Shown: one piece after another, positions 18,389-27,559 of the stretch
Numbering within the stretch: position 1 is the first letter of the stretch
How the letters are laid out: each line of letters starts with the position of its first letter
Assembly: GCF_000223985.1 (NCBI RefSeq)
Contig: NZ_AFWV01000006.1
Location: forward strand, 186,001-250,000
Source: Thiocapsa marina 5811
GTDB lineage: Bacteria > Pseudomonadota > Gammaproteobacteria > Chromatiales > Chromatiaceae
Length of the DNA stretch: 64,000 nt
Direction of reading: 5' to 3'
Translations under genes and position numbers: made by a program
Notes under the pieces: model-generated
What the model was told of the DNA's origin: nothing
Database searches by the model: none
What the model saw: only the letters and a program-made list of their open reading frames with translations

Positions 18389-18878
18389 GGCAGATTGTCT
18401 TCTCGGTTGATAATGTCGGGCCCTATCGACGCTCATCGGGCCTCCGTCACCATCTTGATCCTCTCCGCCTGTGTTCCGTCTGTCTGCTCATCGGCCCATC
18501 TCCGTGGTACGAAACGATTGGTCGCCAATCGCTTGGGATGCTGAATCGCCGCGTCTTCACGACCCGGAATGCCAGCGGCGCTCGCAAATAGAAGCGTTTC
18601 TACGATTGTGTGCGGTCATTCGGGACCTTGCATGTCATTTCGCGACAAGCGCGACAGTGCCGGAGTCATTGGCAGGGGTCCAGGCATCGGCCAGCCATGA
18701 CGCGACGGATGTCGCATCATGTCAAGCGCAGGCCGCCGCCAAGCTGTATCCTCAGCAGGTCAATACCCGGCGGCATTCCGCGCCGGTACAATGCCGCTCG
18801 ACGACTGCCGGGCTTTCTGCACGACGACAGCCCGAACACTCCTTTCCATCGATCCCGGGATCCCTAGCCGTTCATCCG
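18389..18878. other. Divergent intergenic region between corA-like and pqiA-like genes
   Basis: About 490 bases without a supported gene; the plus-strand frame extending back from 18879 has no coding look. It contains the third copy of the candidate operator (18633-18647) and presumably promoters for both directions. Confidence 0.5.
18633..18647. promoter_or_regulatory. Candidate regulator-binding site, third copy
   Basis: TGTCATTTCGCGACA differs from the other two copies by one base over the shared 15 (TGACATTTCGCGACA). It lies in the divergent gap, 245 bases from the CorA-like start and 232 bases from the PqiA-like start; its orientation relative to the CorA-like gene is the same as in the other two cases. 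Confidence 0.5.
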
Positions 18879-19577
18879 ATGTCGCCGACCATCCCACCCT
18901 CGCCCCTCTCGATGGCCGATGTGGTCGCCTGTCCCGGCTGCGACCTGCTTCAACACCTGCCGCCGATCCCGCCGAAGGGTCGGGCGCGCTGCCCCAGGTG
19001 CGGCGAGATCGTTGCCACGACGCCGGCCGACCCCATCGAGCGTCCCCTCGCGCTTGCCCTGGCTGCCGCGATCACCTTGGTCGTCGCGAACGCGATGCCG
19101 CTGATGACACTCTCGGTGGTCGGGCGTTTCGCAGAAACGACCATCCTGGGCGGGGCCGAAGTGATGTGGAGACAGGGCCAACCCATCACGGCCACGCTCG
19201 TGGCGTTCTGCACTGCAGTGGCCCCGACAATCTATCTCGTCTTGATGTGTACGCTTCTGGTGGCGGCACGCCGCGCACCGGCCCCCGCCTGGGTCGGTCC
19301 GCTGCTGCGTCTTGCGGAACACGCAAAGGCGTGGTCGTTGCCCGAGGTCATGTTGCTCGGGATCCTGGTCGCCCTGGTCAAGATCGCCGATCTGGCGACG
19401 GTCGAGCCCGGAATCGGGCTGTTCTCCACCGGAGCCCTGCTGGTGCTGCTGGCGACCCTCGCGGTTCAATTCGATCCCGAAGCCGTCTGGCATCGAATTG
19501 CCTGGGTCAACCCGGCCGCCTTGCATCATCGGGGTAAGGGCATCGCGGCGGTGCCGGACGGTGATCCGAACGCATGA
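18879..19577 (+). CDS. PqiA-like membrane protein, first half-protein
   Basis: The ATG at 18879 gives a 232-residue product. It starts with a rubredoxin-like zinc ribbon (CPGCDLLQ and CPRCGE, about residues 19-43), then four membrane helices (LALALAAAITLVVANAMPLM, ILVALVKIADLATVEPG). This is one half of E. coli PqiA, which is a tandem of two such units. PqiA works with PqiB and PqiC in lipid movement between inner and outer membrane. The stop overlaps the start of the next gene by four bases. Confidence 0.87.
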   Translation: MSPTIPPSPLSMADVVACPGCDLLQHLPPIPPKGRARCPRCGEIVATTPADPIERPLALALAAAITLVVANAMPLMTLSVVGRFAETTILGGAEVMWRQGQPITATLVAFCTAVAPTIYLVLMCTLLVAARRAPAPAWVGPLLRLAEHAKAWSLPEVMLLGILVALVKIADLATVEPGIGLFSTGALLVLLATLAVQFDPEAVWHRIAWVNPAALHHRGKGIAAVPDGDPNA

Positions 19578-20212
19578 GCACGACGCCCCTAACCGCAGCC
19601 CGGCTGGGTCTGGTTGCCTGCGGCACCTGCGGGCTGCTGTCGCGCCCGGCCGGTCCCGGCGAGGCGGGCTTCTGCCGACGTTGCGGTTCCAAGCTCCATG
19701 GGCGGCACCCCAACTCCCTTCAGAGCACCTGGGCTCTGGCGGTCGCCGCGGCGGTCTGTTTCCTGCCCGCCAATGCCCTGCCGGTGATGGTGACCAACGC
19801 GTTCGGATCCTCCACGCCCGATACCATTCTCGGCGGCGTCGTGTTTCTGTTCACCACGGGCTCTTGGCCCTTGGCCCTGATCGTGCTCGTGGCAAGCTTC
19901 ATGATCCCGCTGGGAAAGCTGATCGCCCTCGCCTGGCTTCTCATCTCGATCCAGCGCCGCACGCGCGGCGGTGAACGCCGGCGTATGCGGCTCCATCGTG
20001 CCGTCAGGGCGGTCGGGCCTTGGTCCATGCTGGACGTCTTCGTCGCTACCTTTACCGTCGCCCTGGTGCAGCTCGACCCGCTCATGTCGGTCGAGCCCGG
20101 AATGGGCGTCCTCTTTTTCGCCTCCGTCGTGGTGCTGACCATGCTGGCGGCCGAATCCTTGGATCCCAGACTACTCTGGGATCGTGATCCAGTGGATATC
20201 AAACGTGCCTGA
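19574..20212 (+). CDS. PqiA-like membrane protein, second half-protein
   Basis: The 212-residue product repeats the layout of the gene before it: zinc ribbon (CGTCGLL and CRRCGSKL, about residues 16-41) and four membrane helices including ALPVMVTNAFG and FMIPLGKLIALAWLLIS. Together the two genes correspond to one full PqiA split into halves. Overlapping start (ATGA at 19574-19577) and near-overlapping end with the MCE gene show one operon. Confidence 0.87.
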   Translation: MSTTPLTAARLGLVACGTCGLLSRPAGPGEAGFCRRCGSKLHGRHPNSLQSTWALAVAAAVCFLPANALPVMVTNAFGSSTPDTILGGVVFLFTTGSWPLALIVLVASFMIPLGKLIALAWLLISIQRRTRGGERRRMRLHRAVRAVGPWSMLDVFVATFTVALVQLDPLMSVEPGMGVLFFASVVVLTMLAAESLDPRLLWDRDPVDIKRA

Positions 20213-21869
20213 CCCGATTGCCATCGATGCGCTCCCGCAAGCCAGCCTCGACCCTCCGCGGCGTCGAGGCCCGTCGTTCATTTGGTTTATTCCGATCCTC
20301 GCCGCCGCGGTGGCCATCGGGATCGGCGTGCAGCGCATCATGACCGAAGGGCCGACCATCACGATCCTGTTCAAGCAGGCCAGCGGGGTTCAGGCCGGAA
20401 AAACCGTCGTCAAGTATAAGGACGTCGATATCGGGCAGGTCACGGCGGTCGAGCTCGCGGACGGATTCTCGAAGGTCAAGATCACCGCCAAGATGGACCG
20501 CAGCGCCGCCGGGCTCTTCGTCGAAGACACTCGACTCTGGATCGTCGAGCCGCGGATCACATTGAGCGGCGTGACCGGTCTCGGCACACTGATCTCGGGA
20601 AACTTCATCGGCCTGCAACCGGGTCAATCGACGAAGGAGGAGCGCGCCTTTGTCGGACTCGACACACCGCCGCCGATTACGGACCAACCGGGCAAACGCT
20701 TCGTCCTCACGGCGCCCGATCTCGGTTCCCTGGGTACCGGCGCACCGCTGTACTTCCGTCGACTCAGGGCCGGCGAGGTCTTGAGCTACGCACTCGCCGC
20801 AGGCGGAAGCGGGATCGACGTGACCGTCTTCGTCAACGCCCCTTACGATCAGTACGTCACGCCCGAGACACGCTTTTGGGACGCGAGCGGCATCGACGTT
20901 TCACTCAATGCGGAGGGGCTCGCCGTCCGCACCCAGTCGCTGGTCTCCATTTTGGCCGGTGGCGTGGCCTTTGACCTGCCGTCCTTCGCGTCGACGGAAG
21001 CACCTTCGGCCGAAGGTGCGACCTTCACCCTCTATAAAGACCAAACCAGCGCGATGAAGCAGCCCGACCCCGTCGCGCGGCGTTTCATCCTCTACACAGA
21101 TTCGATGCAAGGGCTGAGCGTGGGGTCGCCCGTAAAGCTCTTGGGCCTAACCGCGGGGGAGATCGCCGGGGTCGATCTAACCCTGGATCCCGAGACCCGC
21201 GCGTTTCGCCCGCGCGTCCTCATCAGCTTTTTCCCCGAGCGCTTGATCGCCCGAGTCATCCCGGAACAGACCGCCCTTGCCACAGCCCTGTTACACGAAA
21301 ATCAAGCCGAACGGCTCGCGCTGATCCGGCATCAGTTTGACGACCTGGGTCTGCGCGCCGAGGTCCGCACGGGCAATCTTCTCACCGGCGAGCGCTATAT
21401 CGCGTTCGACTACGACCCCAAGGCACCCAAGGTCAAGATCGATTGGAGCCAAGACCCACTGGTGCTCCCCGTAACGCAGAGTGGGCTGGAAGACCTGGAG
21501 TCCAAGGTGACCGGCATCCTGGAGCAGGTCCACGCGATCCTCGCCACGGTCGAGAAGATGCCGCTCGAAGGCATCGCGGTGGATCTCGACGGGGCGATCA
21601 AGACATTCGACCGGCTGCTCAAGGGCGTCGACACCAAGACACTGCCCGAGCTCGACCAGGCACTCGGCGCCATGCGCAGCGCCATGACGACGGCCGATCG
21701 GGTTCTCAAAAACACGAATCAAACACTGTTGGGAACAGACGCCCCGGGCCAACAGGAATTTCGCGATGCGATGCAGGAGATCGTGCGAGCCGCGCGCTCC
21801 GTTCGCGTGCTGGCCGACTATCTGGAACGCAACCCGTCCGCCCTGATCCGCGGCAAGGGCAAGGAGTGA
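20205..21869 (+). CDS. pqiB: PqiB-like MCE-domain protein
   Basis: I start at the GTG at 20205, which overlaps the stop of the preceding gene; an earlier GTG at 20184 is also in frame. One N-terminal membrane helix (FIWFIPILAAAVAIGIG) is followed by three MCE units (starting near EGPTITILFKQASGVQAG, GKRFVLTAPDLGSLGTG and RRFILYTDSMQGLSVGS), then a helical C-terminus. E. coli PqiB has the same three-MCE layout and forms a tube across the periplasm for lipids. Length 554 residues, as expected. Confidence 0.92.
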   Translation: MPDPIAIDALPQASLDPPRRRGPSFIWFIPILAAAVAIGIGVQRIMTEGPTITILFKQASGVQAGKTVVKYKDVDIGQVTAVELADGFSKVKITAKMDRSAAGLFVEDTRLWIVEPRITLSGVTGLGTLISGNFIGLQPGQSTKEERAFVGLDTPPPITDQPGKRFVLTAPDLGSLGTGAPLYFRRLRAGEVLSYALAAGGSGIDVTVFVNAPYDQYVTPETRFWDASGIDVSLNAEGLAVRTQSLVSILAGGVAFDLPSFASTEAPSAEGATFTLYKDQTSAMKQPDPVARRFILYTDSMQGLSVGSPVKLLGLTAGEIAGVDLTLDPETRAFRPRVLISFFPERLIARVIPEQTALATALLHENQAERLALIRHQFDDLGLRAEVRTGNLLTGERYIAFDYDPKAPKVKIDWSQDPLVLPVTQSGLEDLESKVTGILEQVHAILATVEKMPLEGIAVDLDGAIKTFDRLLKGVDTKTLPELDQALGAMRSAMTTADRVLKNTNQTLLGTDAPGQQEFRDAMQEIVRAARSVRVLADYLERNPSALIRGKGKE

Positions 21870-21877
21870 CGACCACC

Positions 21878-22492
21878 ATGAGCCCCGACACAGCGCTGCA
21901 CCGCTCCAAGATCCTCATCCTCGTGCTCTGCGCCCTGGCGACAGGCTGTGCGTCGGCGCCGACACGCTTCTACACCCTGAGCAGCACGCTGACGCCGACC
22001 GGCGTAACGGACGCGATGTCGGTGTCGGTCGGACCCGTCTCGATCCCCGCACAAGTCGACCGGCCCCAGATCGTGGTGACCGAAGGCCCCAATCGGGTGG
22101 CCGTCGACGAGACAAGCCGCTGGGCCTCGCCGTTGAGCGATGCCATCGCCGGCGTGGTCGCCGCAAACCTGATCGCCCTGCTCGGCACCCAGCAGGTGAC
22201 GCTGTTTCCACAGGTCACGTCTGCGAACGCGGACTATCGCGTCGCGATCGAGGTGCAGACGTTCGAGTCGGCACCGGGTTCGGCGGCCGCTCTCTCCGCC
22301 GTTTGGAGCGTCCGCCGCAAAGAGGACGGCAAGACGCAGTCGGGCCGAACCAGCGTTCGCGAGCCGGTCTCCGGTGCCGGCTTCGAGGCGCTCGCAGCCG
22401 CTCACAGCCGCGCCCTGACGACCTTGAGCCGAGACATCGCCGACGCCCTCCGATCCCTCAGCCGCAGCCCGGCACTCGCCACGCCCGACTGA
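21878..22492 (+). CDS. pqiC: PqiC-like outer-membrane lipoprotein
   Basis: The 204-residue product has a lipoprotein signal peptide with lipobox LATGC. The mature part starts S-A-P-T-R-F-Y-T-L-S, the usual opening of the PqiC/DUF330 family, and continues VSVGPVSIPAQVDRPQIV and the R-W-A-S-PLSDAI helix. PqiC forms a ring that docks the PqiB tube on the outer membrane. It begins eight bases after the MCE gene stop and closes the four-gene operon. A GAGTGAC stretch lies in the spacer. Confidence 0.9.
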   Translation: MSPDTALHRSKILILVLCALATGCASAPTRFYTLSSTLTPTGVTDAMSVSVGPVSIPAQVDRPQIVVTEGPNRVAVDETSRWASPLSDAIAGVVAANLIALLGTQQVTLFPQVTSANADYRVAIEVQTFESAPGSAAALSAVWSVRRKEDGKTQSGRTSVREPVSGAGFEALAAAHSRALTTLSRDIADALRSLSRSPALATPD

Positions 22493-22630
22493 TCCCTGCG
22501 GCTCGGCCGGAGGCTCCGCGGTCTCTCGGACGCACGATTGTCGGCCGCAGCAGCGATATTGAGCTACTTTGAAGTATCGCGTGCGTGTCTTCCGGATGCA
22601 GTCCACGTCGCGCAGACCAGGAGACCGACG

Positions 22631-25600
22631 ATGAGCGACGCGGCCCCACCGAGGGAAACAAAGAGAGCTTGTGGCCTCGAAGAACGCCCGCAGGACGCGC
22701 GACGACGCCCGATGATGACGAGAACGCGACGCTCCGAGCGGATCGGTATTCTCGCCGGCCTCATCCTTCTCGGATTGTTCGGTCCCGGTCACGGTCAAGA
22801 TGCCGTCGCGGCGGTCTGTACGTCGGGCGACCTGGGTCCGGGCGAAGGCGAGGACCTGGAGGTGACGGGGCCCTGTCGCGTCGGCCCCGGGATCTATCGC
22901 TATCGGGATGTCAACATCCACAGCGGCGGGACCCTGCGGTTCGCCGACTCGGTCGTCGATTTCTGGGCGCGATCCATCTTGGTCGAGAACACCGGCGCGC
23001 TCATCGCCGGCGGTCCGGGCGCCGGCGAGCGTATCGGCAGCCAAGGCGGACGCTTGACCATCTATCTGTACGGCCGTGATCAGGGGGCCGCGCCCTTCGG
23101 GCATGCCATGGGCGGGGGCGGTGTCGGCATTACCTGCAAGACGCCCGTGACGCCCGGGGTCGGACCTTGCGGCGTCCCGAGCGACATTTGGGATGGCTCC
23201 GACGAGCAGAAGCGTGATCTTCCCGGCGGCGTGCGCGACTACTTCTATCGCTACCATCCCTTGCCCTACGACGGCGGGACGGATGCCGAGGGCACCGCCG
23301 GCTTCTTCGGCTACAAGGTGCTTGCGGTCTCCTACGGCGGAACACTGAAGCTGTTCGGGGACAAAGGGGCGAGCGACGACGCGACCATGGCACCCGAGGA
23401 TTCGGGCACCAGTTGGGTCCGGCTCTCCACCGATCCGGCCGATACCGGCGATCACGGTTTGGATCCCGGAGAAGATCTGGTGCACCTCGATCGACCCGTC
23501 GATTGGCAGGTCGGCGACCGCCTTGTGGTCACGACGACGGACTACATGCCGGGCCACTCCGAGACGCTCGAGATCGCGCAGATCATCGATGCCCGGACCA
23601 TCCGGGTGCGCAACGACTGTCTCGATCAAGACAAACCCGCGCCCTGCGTTCGGCACTTCCATCGCGGAACCCTCTACGATCTCGGCGAGGCGTCGCATCC
23701 CGGGATCAGCCGTCTGGATCTCGCCATCAAGGTCGAGGGTGAGCCGGCTGCGGATACCCGGGCCGCCGTCGCCTTGCTCAGCCGCAGCATCCGCATCCTG
23801 TCCGCCGGCGACGCCCTCGGCGAACCCTTTCCGGACCCCTCGGTGTTGGTGGATTCCACCGAGCAGCCCGGCGAGCAGCACCCGTATTATTTCGGCGGTC
23901 ACACGATCGTGCGCCAGGGTGTCGAGCAGGTTCAGGTTCAGGGCGTCGAGTTTGGTCAGCTCGGTCAAGGCGGCCGCATGGGGCACTACCCGGTTCATTT
24001 TCACATGGCGCGGTTGCTCCCTGACGACAGCTTCGTGAAGGACAGCTCGATCCACGACTCCATGACGCGTTGGGCGGTGCTGCACGCCACCCAAAACCTC
24101 ACCTTGGCGCGCAACGTGGGCTACCGCTCCATCGGTCACGGCTATTACCTCGAGGAGGGGACCGAGACCGACAACCGGCTCTACGCCAACATCGGGATCT
24201 CGGCGCGAGCGGCGGTGGACAATGCGGAGAATCCACGCCGTGTTCCCGGCATCCTCGCCTCCCCGGAATTAACGCCGGAGATCGACCAGCAGCCGGATTA
24301 TCGCGGCGGGGAGGTCTTTCCCTACCACTCGGACTTCGACCACCCGTCGGTGTTCTGGATCATGAACGGCTGGAACGATTTCCAGGGCAACATGGCCGTC
24401 GGCGCGGGGACCTGCGGGGCCTGCTATTGGCTGGTCCCGGGCGCCAACAGCGGCATGTCGCAACAGATGCGCTGGGAATCCTATGCCTCGATGCAGAGCG
24501 GCATCGCCAAAGCGGGCACGACGCCCTTGATGCGCTTTCGCGGGAATCACTGCTCGACGGCGATGACCTCGTTTCAGACCGTCGGCGACACCACGGCCTG
24601 CCTCGGCGTCGATGGCCCGCGCTTTCCCGTATCCGCACCGCAGAAGGGCGCACCCATCGATGTCGTGCTGCATTCCATACCCAATCCATTGGCACCCGCC
24701 CGCCTCCTGGATCTCGGCAAACCCTTGGACAACCCGGCGGTGCCGCCCACCAAGAACCCGATCGCGGATGACTACTATCCGCTGGTGGATCCGGGTGGAC
24801 AGCGCTTCGCGACCACTTGCGATGCCTCGGCGACAGGCGCGGTCGTCGCGGATCCCGCGACCGGCGCGCTCGATTGCAGCGGGGTCAGGAAATGCGCCAA
24901 CGACAATGTCGAAACCAACTGTCAAGTGACCGTGCTTGACCGCTATACATCCTCGTTTCATTGGGCCGAAACCAATTTCGCCGCCATCTGGCTTCGCCCG
25001 CAATGGTATCTCGTGACCGACAGCGTCCTGACCGATACGCAGAATGCCGGATTGACCTTCGTCACGGGCGGCGACTATACGCGCTCTTCGGCGATTCGCG
25101 GCCATTGGATGCTTTTGCGCAAGAGTGCGCTGATCGGCAATACCCAGCCCACCAAGGCGCAGGATCCGCTGCACTACAACCCCTACGCCGATCATGCCGG
25201 CCCATTCAACCCCGACGGCGCGTCCTGCGACAACCGGATCGCGTCCAACTACTGCCTGTCTCGGGATCAGGGCATCAGCATGCCGTTGAGTAACTTCGGC
25301 GTCATGCAGCGCATGTTCAACATCTACGACGGTCCGGCGCAGCAGGAATCCAACGCCTATCTGGATATCACGACGACGCCCTTGAGCGGCTGCAGCCCCA
25401 ACGCCGACCCGAGCATCGGCGGTCATAGCGGCTGTGTCGACAGCGGCTGGATGTATGGCCGCACACTCGGTGTCCCGGGCTCGGGAAGCGACTGTTATCT
25501 GCCGAATGCCGCGATCGGATGGAAACAACCCAACGGGTTTTACTATCCCCCGGCATTCCACTCCAACGATCTCTACTTCAACAATGTCGATATCCGTCAT

Positions 25601-26848
25601 TTCGTGATCCAACCGCTGTTCCAACCCGACACCTTCAAGACGGACAAGACCTCTGCGCGGTCCGCCTATTGCAATTGGAACGATAGGATGTTCGACAACT
25701 TCACGGACATCGATCGCCAGACGGTTCTCAACGACGACGACGGCTCGATGACGGGGCTGGCCGACACCATTTCGGTGAACCTGGATCCCTTCTTCAGCGC
25801 ACCGGTCGAGGCCGTTCAGTGTCTCTCCGACGGCACCGCCAAGACGAGCCCCTACCAACATGTGACCAGCGTGATCTATCCCGGCTGCGCAGCCAACCAG
25901 ACCGACATCGGGCGCGCGGAAGGCGACTGCAACGCGCAGGATTGGGCCAAGGACTGCGCCAACCAACTCTGCTACGGGATCCCCATGTATCGACAGCTCA
26001 TCACCGGCTCGGAGGCCGCGGCGAACCGTCCGGGCGCGCAGATCCGAATGATGCAGCAGAGTATGTGGCAGCGAAACAACCTGACCGCCAACAAGGGCCT
26101 GTACTACCTCGACACCACGATGGATGCCGGCACGCAACGCGCGGCCGGGGCCGCGAATCTGAATACGTTCCAACCCGGAGCCGATTACTATTTATTCCTC
26201 GTTTACGCCAAGCCCGATACGCGACAGACCTATCAGATCTACGTCGGCCAAGGTGCCGACCGGGCAGACGTCGAGGCATCCGTCGTCATGGTCAGGACCG
26301 GGCTCGAGTCACAACTGCTCGCCTTTCAAGAAGGGGCTTGGCCCCAAGGCTGGCGCAAGCGCTACGACCCCAAGGACGGGACTTTAACGCTTGAGTTGGG
26401 AATGGAATTCCCCGAGTTCGAGGAAGCCTACCGGCGTGCAGGCGCCGACGCCTGCCAACCGGAGAGCTTCTGCGCCTGGACGGGAAGCTCCTGTGGTTGC
26501 TCGCAGAGCCTGCTCGACTCCGACCCCGAGCTCTATGCGGAATGCCTCGGCGGAGCGAGCGGGCAATCGGAGCCGATCTGTTCCTGGGCCGGCCGCGACC
26601 TGGACTGCCCGCAAGGCGGCTGCTACGGGGTGCGCTTCACCATGCCGTCGACCTTTCATCCGGACAATCTCGGCGGAATCCTGCAAGCCGACGGCGGGCA
26701 TCGCCCGTCCCCTCTTTGCTTCCGCCGTTCGAGCGACTGGGACGTCGACTGGAAGCGTGCCGATGCCGATCTCGCCGGCCCCGAGTGTTACAACCCGAAG
26801 GTCGTCGACCCCCCCGACTTTTGTCTCGGTCGGACGCGGCGACAATAA
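22631..26848 (+). CDS. Giant CEMIP-like G8-domain secreted protein
   Basis: The start at 22631 has AGGAG eight bases upstream; the N-region is long (signal helix IGILAGLILLGLFGPGHG near residue 40) and a start at 22712 is possible. The 1405-residue product opens with a G8-type domain (about 60-350: DVNIHSGGTLRFAD, VDWQVGDRLVVTT), then a right-handed beta-helix region with VEFGQLGQGGRMGHYPVHFH, the pattern of animal CEMIP/TMEM2 proteins (there linked to hyaluronan cleavage). Many cysteine pairs suggest an oxidised periplasmic or extracellular protein. The C-terminal 450 residues, with a Cys-rich end, match nothing I know. Substrate unknown; a polysaccharide is the natural guess. Confidence 0.8.
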   Translation: MSDAAPPRETKRACGLEERPQDARRRPMMTRTRRSERIGILAGLILLGLFGPGHGQDAVAAVCTSGDLGPGEGEDLEVTGPCRVGPGIYRYRDVNIHSGGTLRFADSVVDFWARSILVENTGALIAGGPGAGERIGSQGGRLTIYLYGRDQGAAPFGHAMGGGGVGITCKTPVTPGVGPCGVPSDIWDGSDEQKRDLPGGVRDYFYRYHPLPYDGGTDAEGTAGFFGYKVLAVSYGGTLKLFGDKGASDDATMAPEDSGTSWVRLSTDPADTGDHGLDPGEDLVHLDRPVDWQVGDRLVVTTTDYMPGHSETLEIAQIIDARTIRVRNDCLDQDKPAPCVRHFHRGTLYDLGEASHPGISRLDLAIKVEGEPAADTRAAVALLSRSIRILSAGDALGEPFPDPSVLVDSTEQPGEQHPYYFGGHTIVRQGVEQVQVQGVEFGQLGQGGRMGHYPVHFHMARLLPDDSFVKDSSIHDSMTRWAVLHATQNLTLARNVGYRSIGHGYYLEEGTETDNRLYANIGISARAAVDNAENPRRVPGILASPELTPEIDQQPDYRGGEVFPYHSDFDHPSVFWIMNGWNDFQGNMAVGAGTCGACYWLVPGANSGMSQQMRWESYASMQSGIAKAGTTPLMRFRGNHCSTAMTSFQTVGDTTACLGVDGPRFPVSAPQKGAPIDVVLHSIPNPLAPARLLDLGKPLDNPAVPPTKNPIADDYYPLVDPGGQRFATTCDASATGAVVADPATGALDCSGVRKCANDNVETNCQVTVLDRYTSSFHWAETNFAAIWLRPQWYLVTDSVLTDTQNAGLTFVTGGDYTRSSAIRGHWMLLRKSALIGNTQPTKAQDPLHYNPYADHAGPFNPDGASCDNRIASNYCLSRDQGISMPLSNFGVMQRMFNIYDGPAQQESNAYLDITTTPLSGCSPNADPSIGGHSGCVDSGWMYGRTLGVPGSGSDCYLPNAAIGWKQPNGFYYPPAFHSNDLYFNNVDIRHFVIQPLFQPDTFKTDKTSARSAYCNWNDRMFDNFTDIDRQTVLNDDDGSMTGLADTISVNLDPFFSAPVEAVQCLSDGTAKTSPYQHVTSVIYPGCAANQTDIGRAEGDCNAQDWAKDCANQLCYGIPMYRQLITGSEAAANRPGAQIRMMQQSMWQRNNLTANKGLYYLDTTMDAGTQRAAGAANLNTFQPGADYYLFLVYAKPDTRQTYQIYVGQGADRADVEASVVMVRTGLESQLLAFQEGAWPQGWRKRYDPKDGTLTLELGMEFPEFEEAYRRAGADACQPESFCAWTGSSCGCSQSLLDSDPELYAECLGGASGQSEPICSWAGRDLDCPQGGCYGVRFTMPSTFHPDNLGGILQADGGHRPSPLCFRRSSDWDVDWKRADADLAGPECYNPKVVDPPDFCLGRTRRQ

Positions 26849-26943
26849 GCGCAATCGGGCATTCTCATTACACCATTGACGGCCGGCCGGTTTATTTCGG
26901 CCGATCCCCCCACGGCATCTCATGACATGTTCGGGTGATTAGG

Positions 26944-27456
26944 ATGAAAGAGTCTTATGTGATCCTCGCGGCGTGTACCGCACTCGTCGCCACAAGCTAT
27001 TCGGCCGAAACCTTTGCAAGGCGAAACGTGACGGGCGTAGAGCAAGCGACGCCGGCTCAGGAGCGCGTTGTACAGACGGAACAGCTCGACGAGATGGCTG
27101 TGTCTCAGAGACCGGTTTGGTTCTGCTCACCGCGGTCCATGATCGGCACCTATCAATATCGGGAAGACGGGTATTGGGAGGGCGTGCCCTACAGATCCTC
27201 CGGACTGGAAACCTACGACGGACGAGGCAATATCGTCGGCATGGCGACCGACAGCGATACCGGAGAATCCTATCGCTTCACGGGCACCTACCAGATCAAC
27301 GGTGATTGCAGCGGTCGCGTGATGTACACGGGTGGCTTTTACTACGATGTCTACATCAGTCCGGACGGATCCTCAGTCGAATTCATTTCGACCGATTTGG
27401 GTACGGTGCTCTCCGGACCCTCTCGGCGCATTTCGACACGTGCGATCGTCAGGTAG
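26944..27456 (+). CDS. Small secreted protein of unknown function
   Basis: The ATG at 26944 gives 170 residues (a GTG nine bases earlier is possible). The first 25 residues look like a signal peptide (YVILAACTALVATSYSAE). The mature part is Tyr- and Gly-rich with two cysteines (VWFCSPRSMIGTYQYRED, INGDCSGRVMYTGGFYYD) and looks like one small beta-barrel domain, of the type of avidin- or lipocalin-like folds. No family recognised. It follows the G8 gene by 95 bases on the same strand. Confidence 0.7.
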   Translation: MKESYVILAACTALVATSYSAETFARRNVTGVEQATPAQERVVQTEQLDEMAVSQRPVWFCSPRSMIGTYQYREDGYWEGVPYRSSGLETYDGRGNIVGMATDSDTGESYRFTGTYQINGDCSGRVMYTGGFYYDVYISPDGSSVEFISTDLGTVLSGPSRRISTRAIVR

Positions 27457-27559
27457 CCGATCGAGCGATCGCACGGCGTTTCGGCCCGATCCAACCCCGC
27501 AAGCCCTCGAGATGCAACGCCGAAGCGCCTGATGCGGCCCCGCATCTCGAGAGGCAACC

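Noticed and set aside
21818-24139. 773-codon antisense frame over the pqiC and G8 genes
   Set aside because: High-GC shadow of the real genes on the other strand; no signal peptide, no domain, composition is that of antisense translation.
24269-26173. 634-codon antisense frame within the G8 gene
   Set aside because: Same reason; the plus-strand frame has G8 and beta-helix motifs and a ribosome-binding site.
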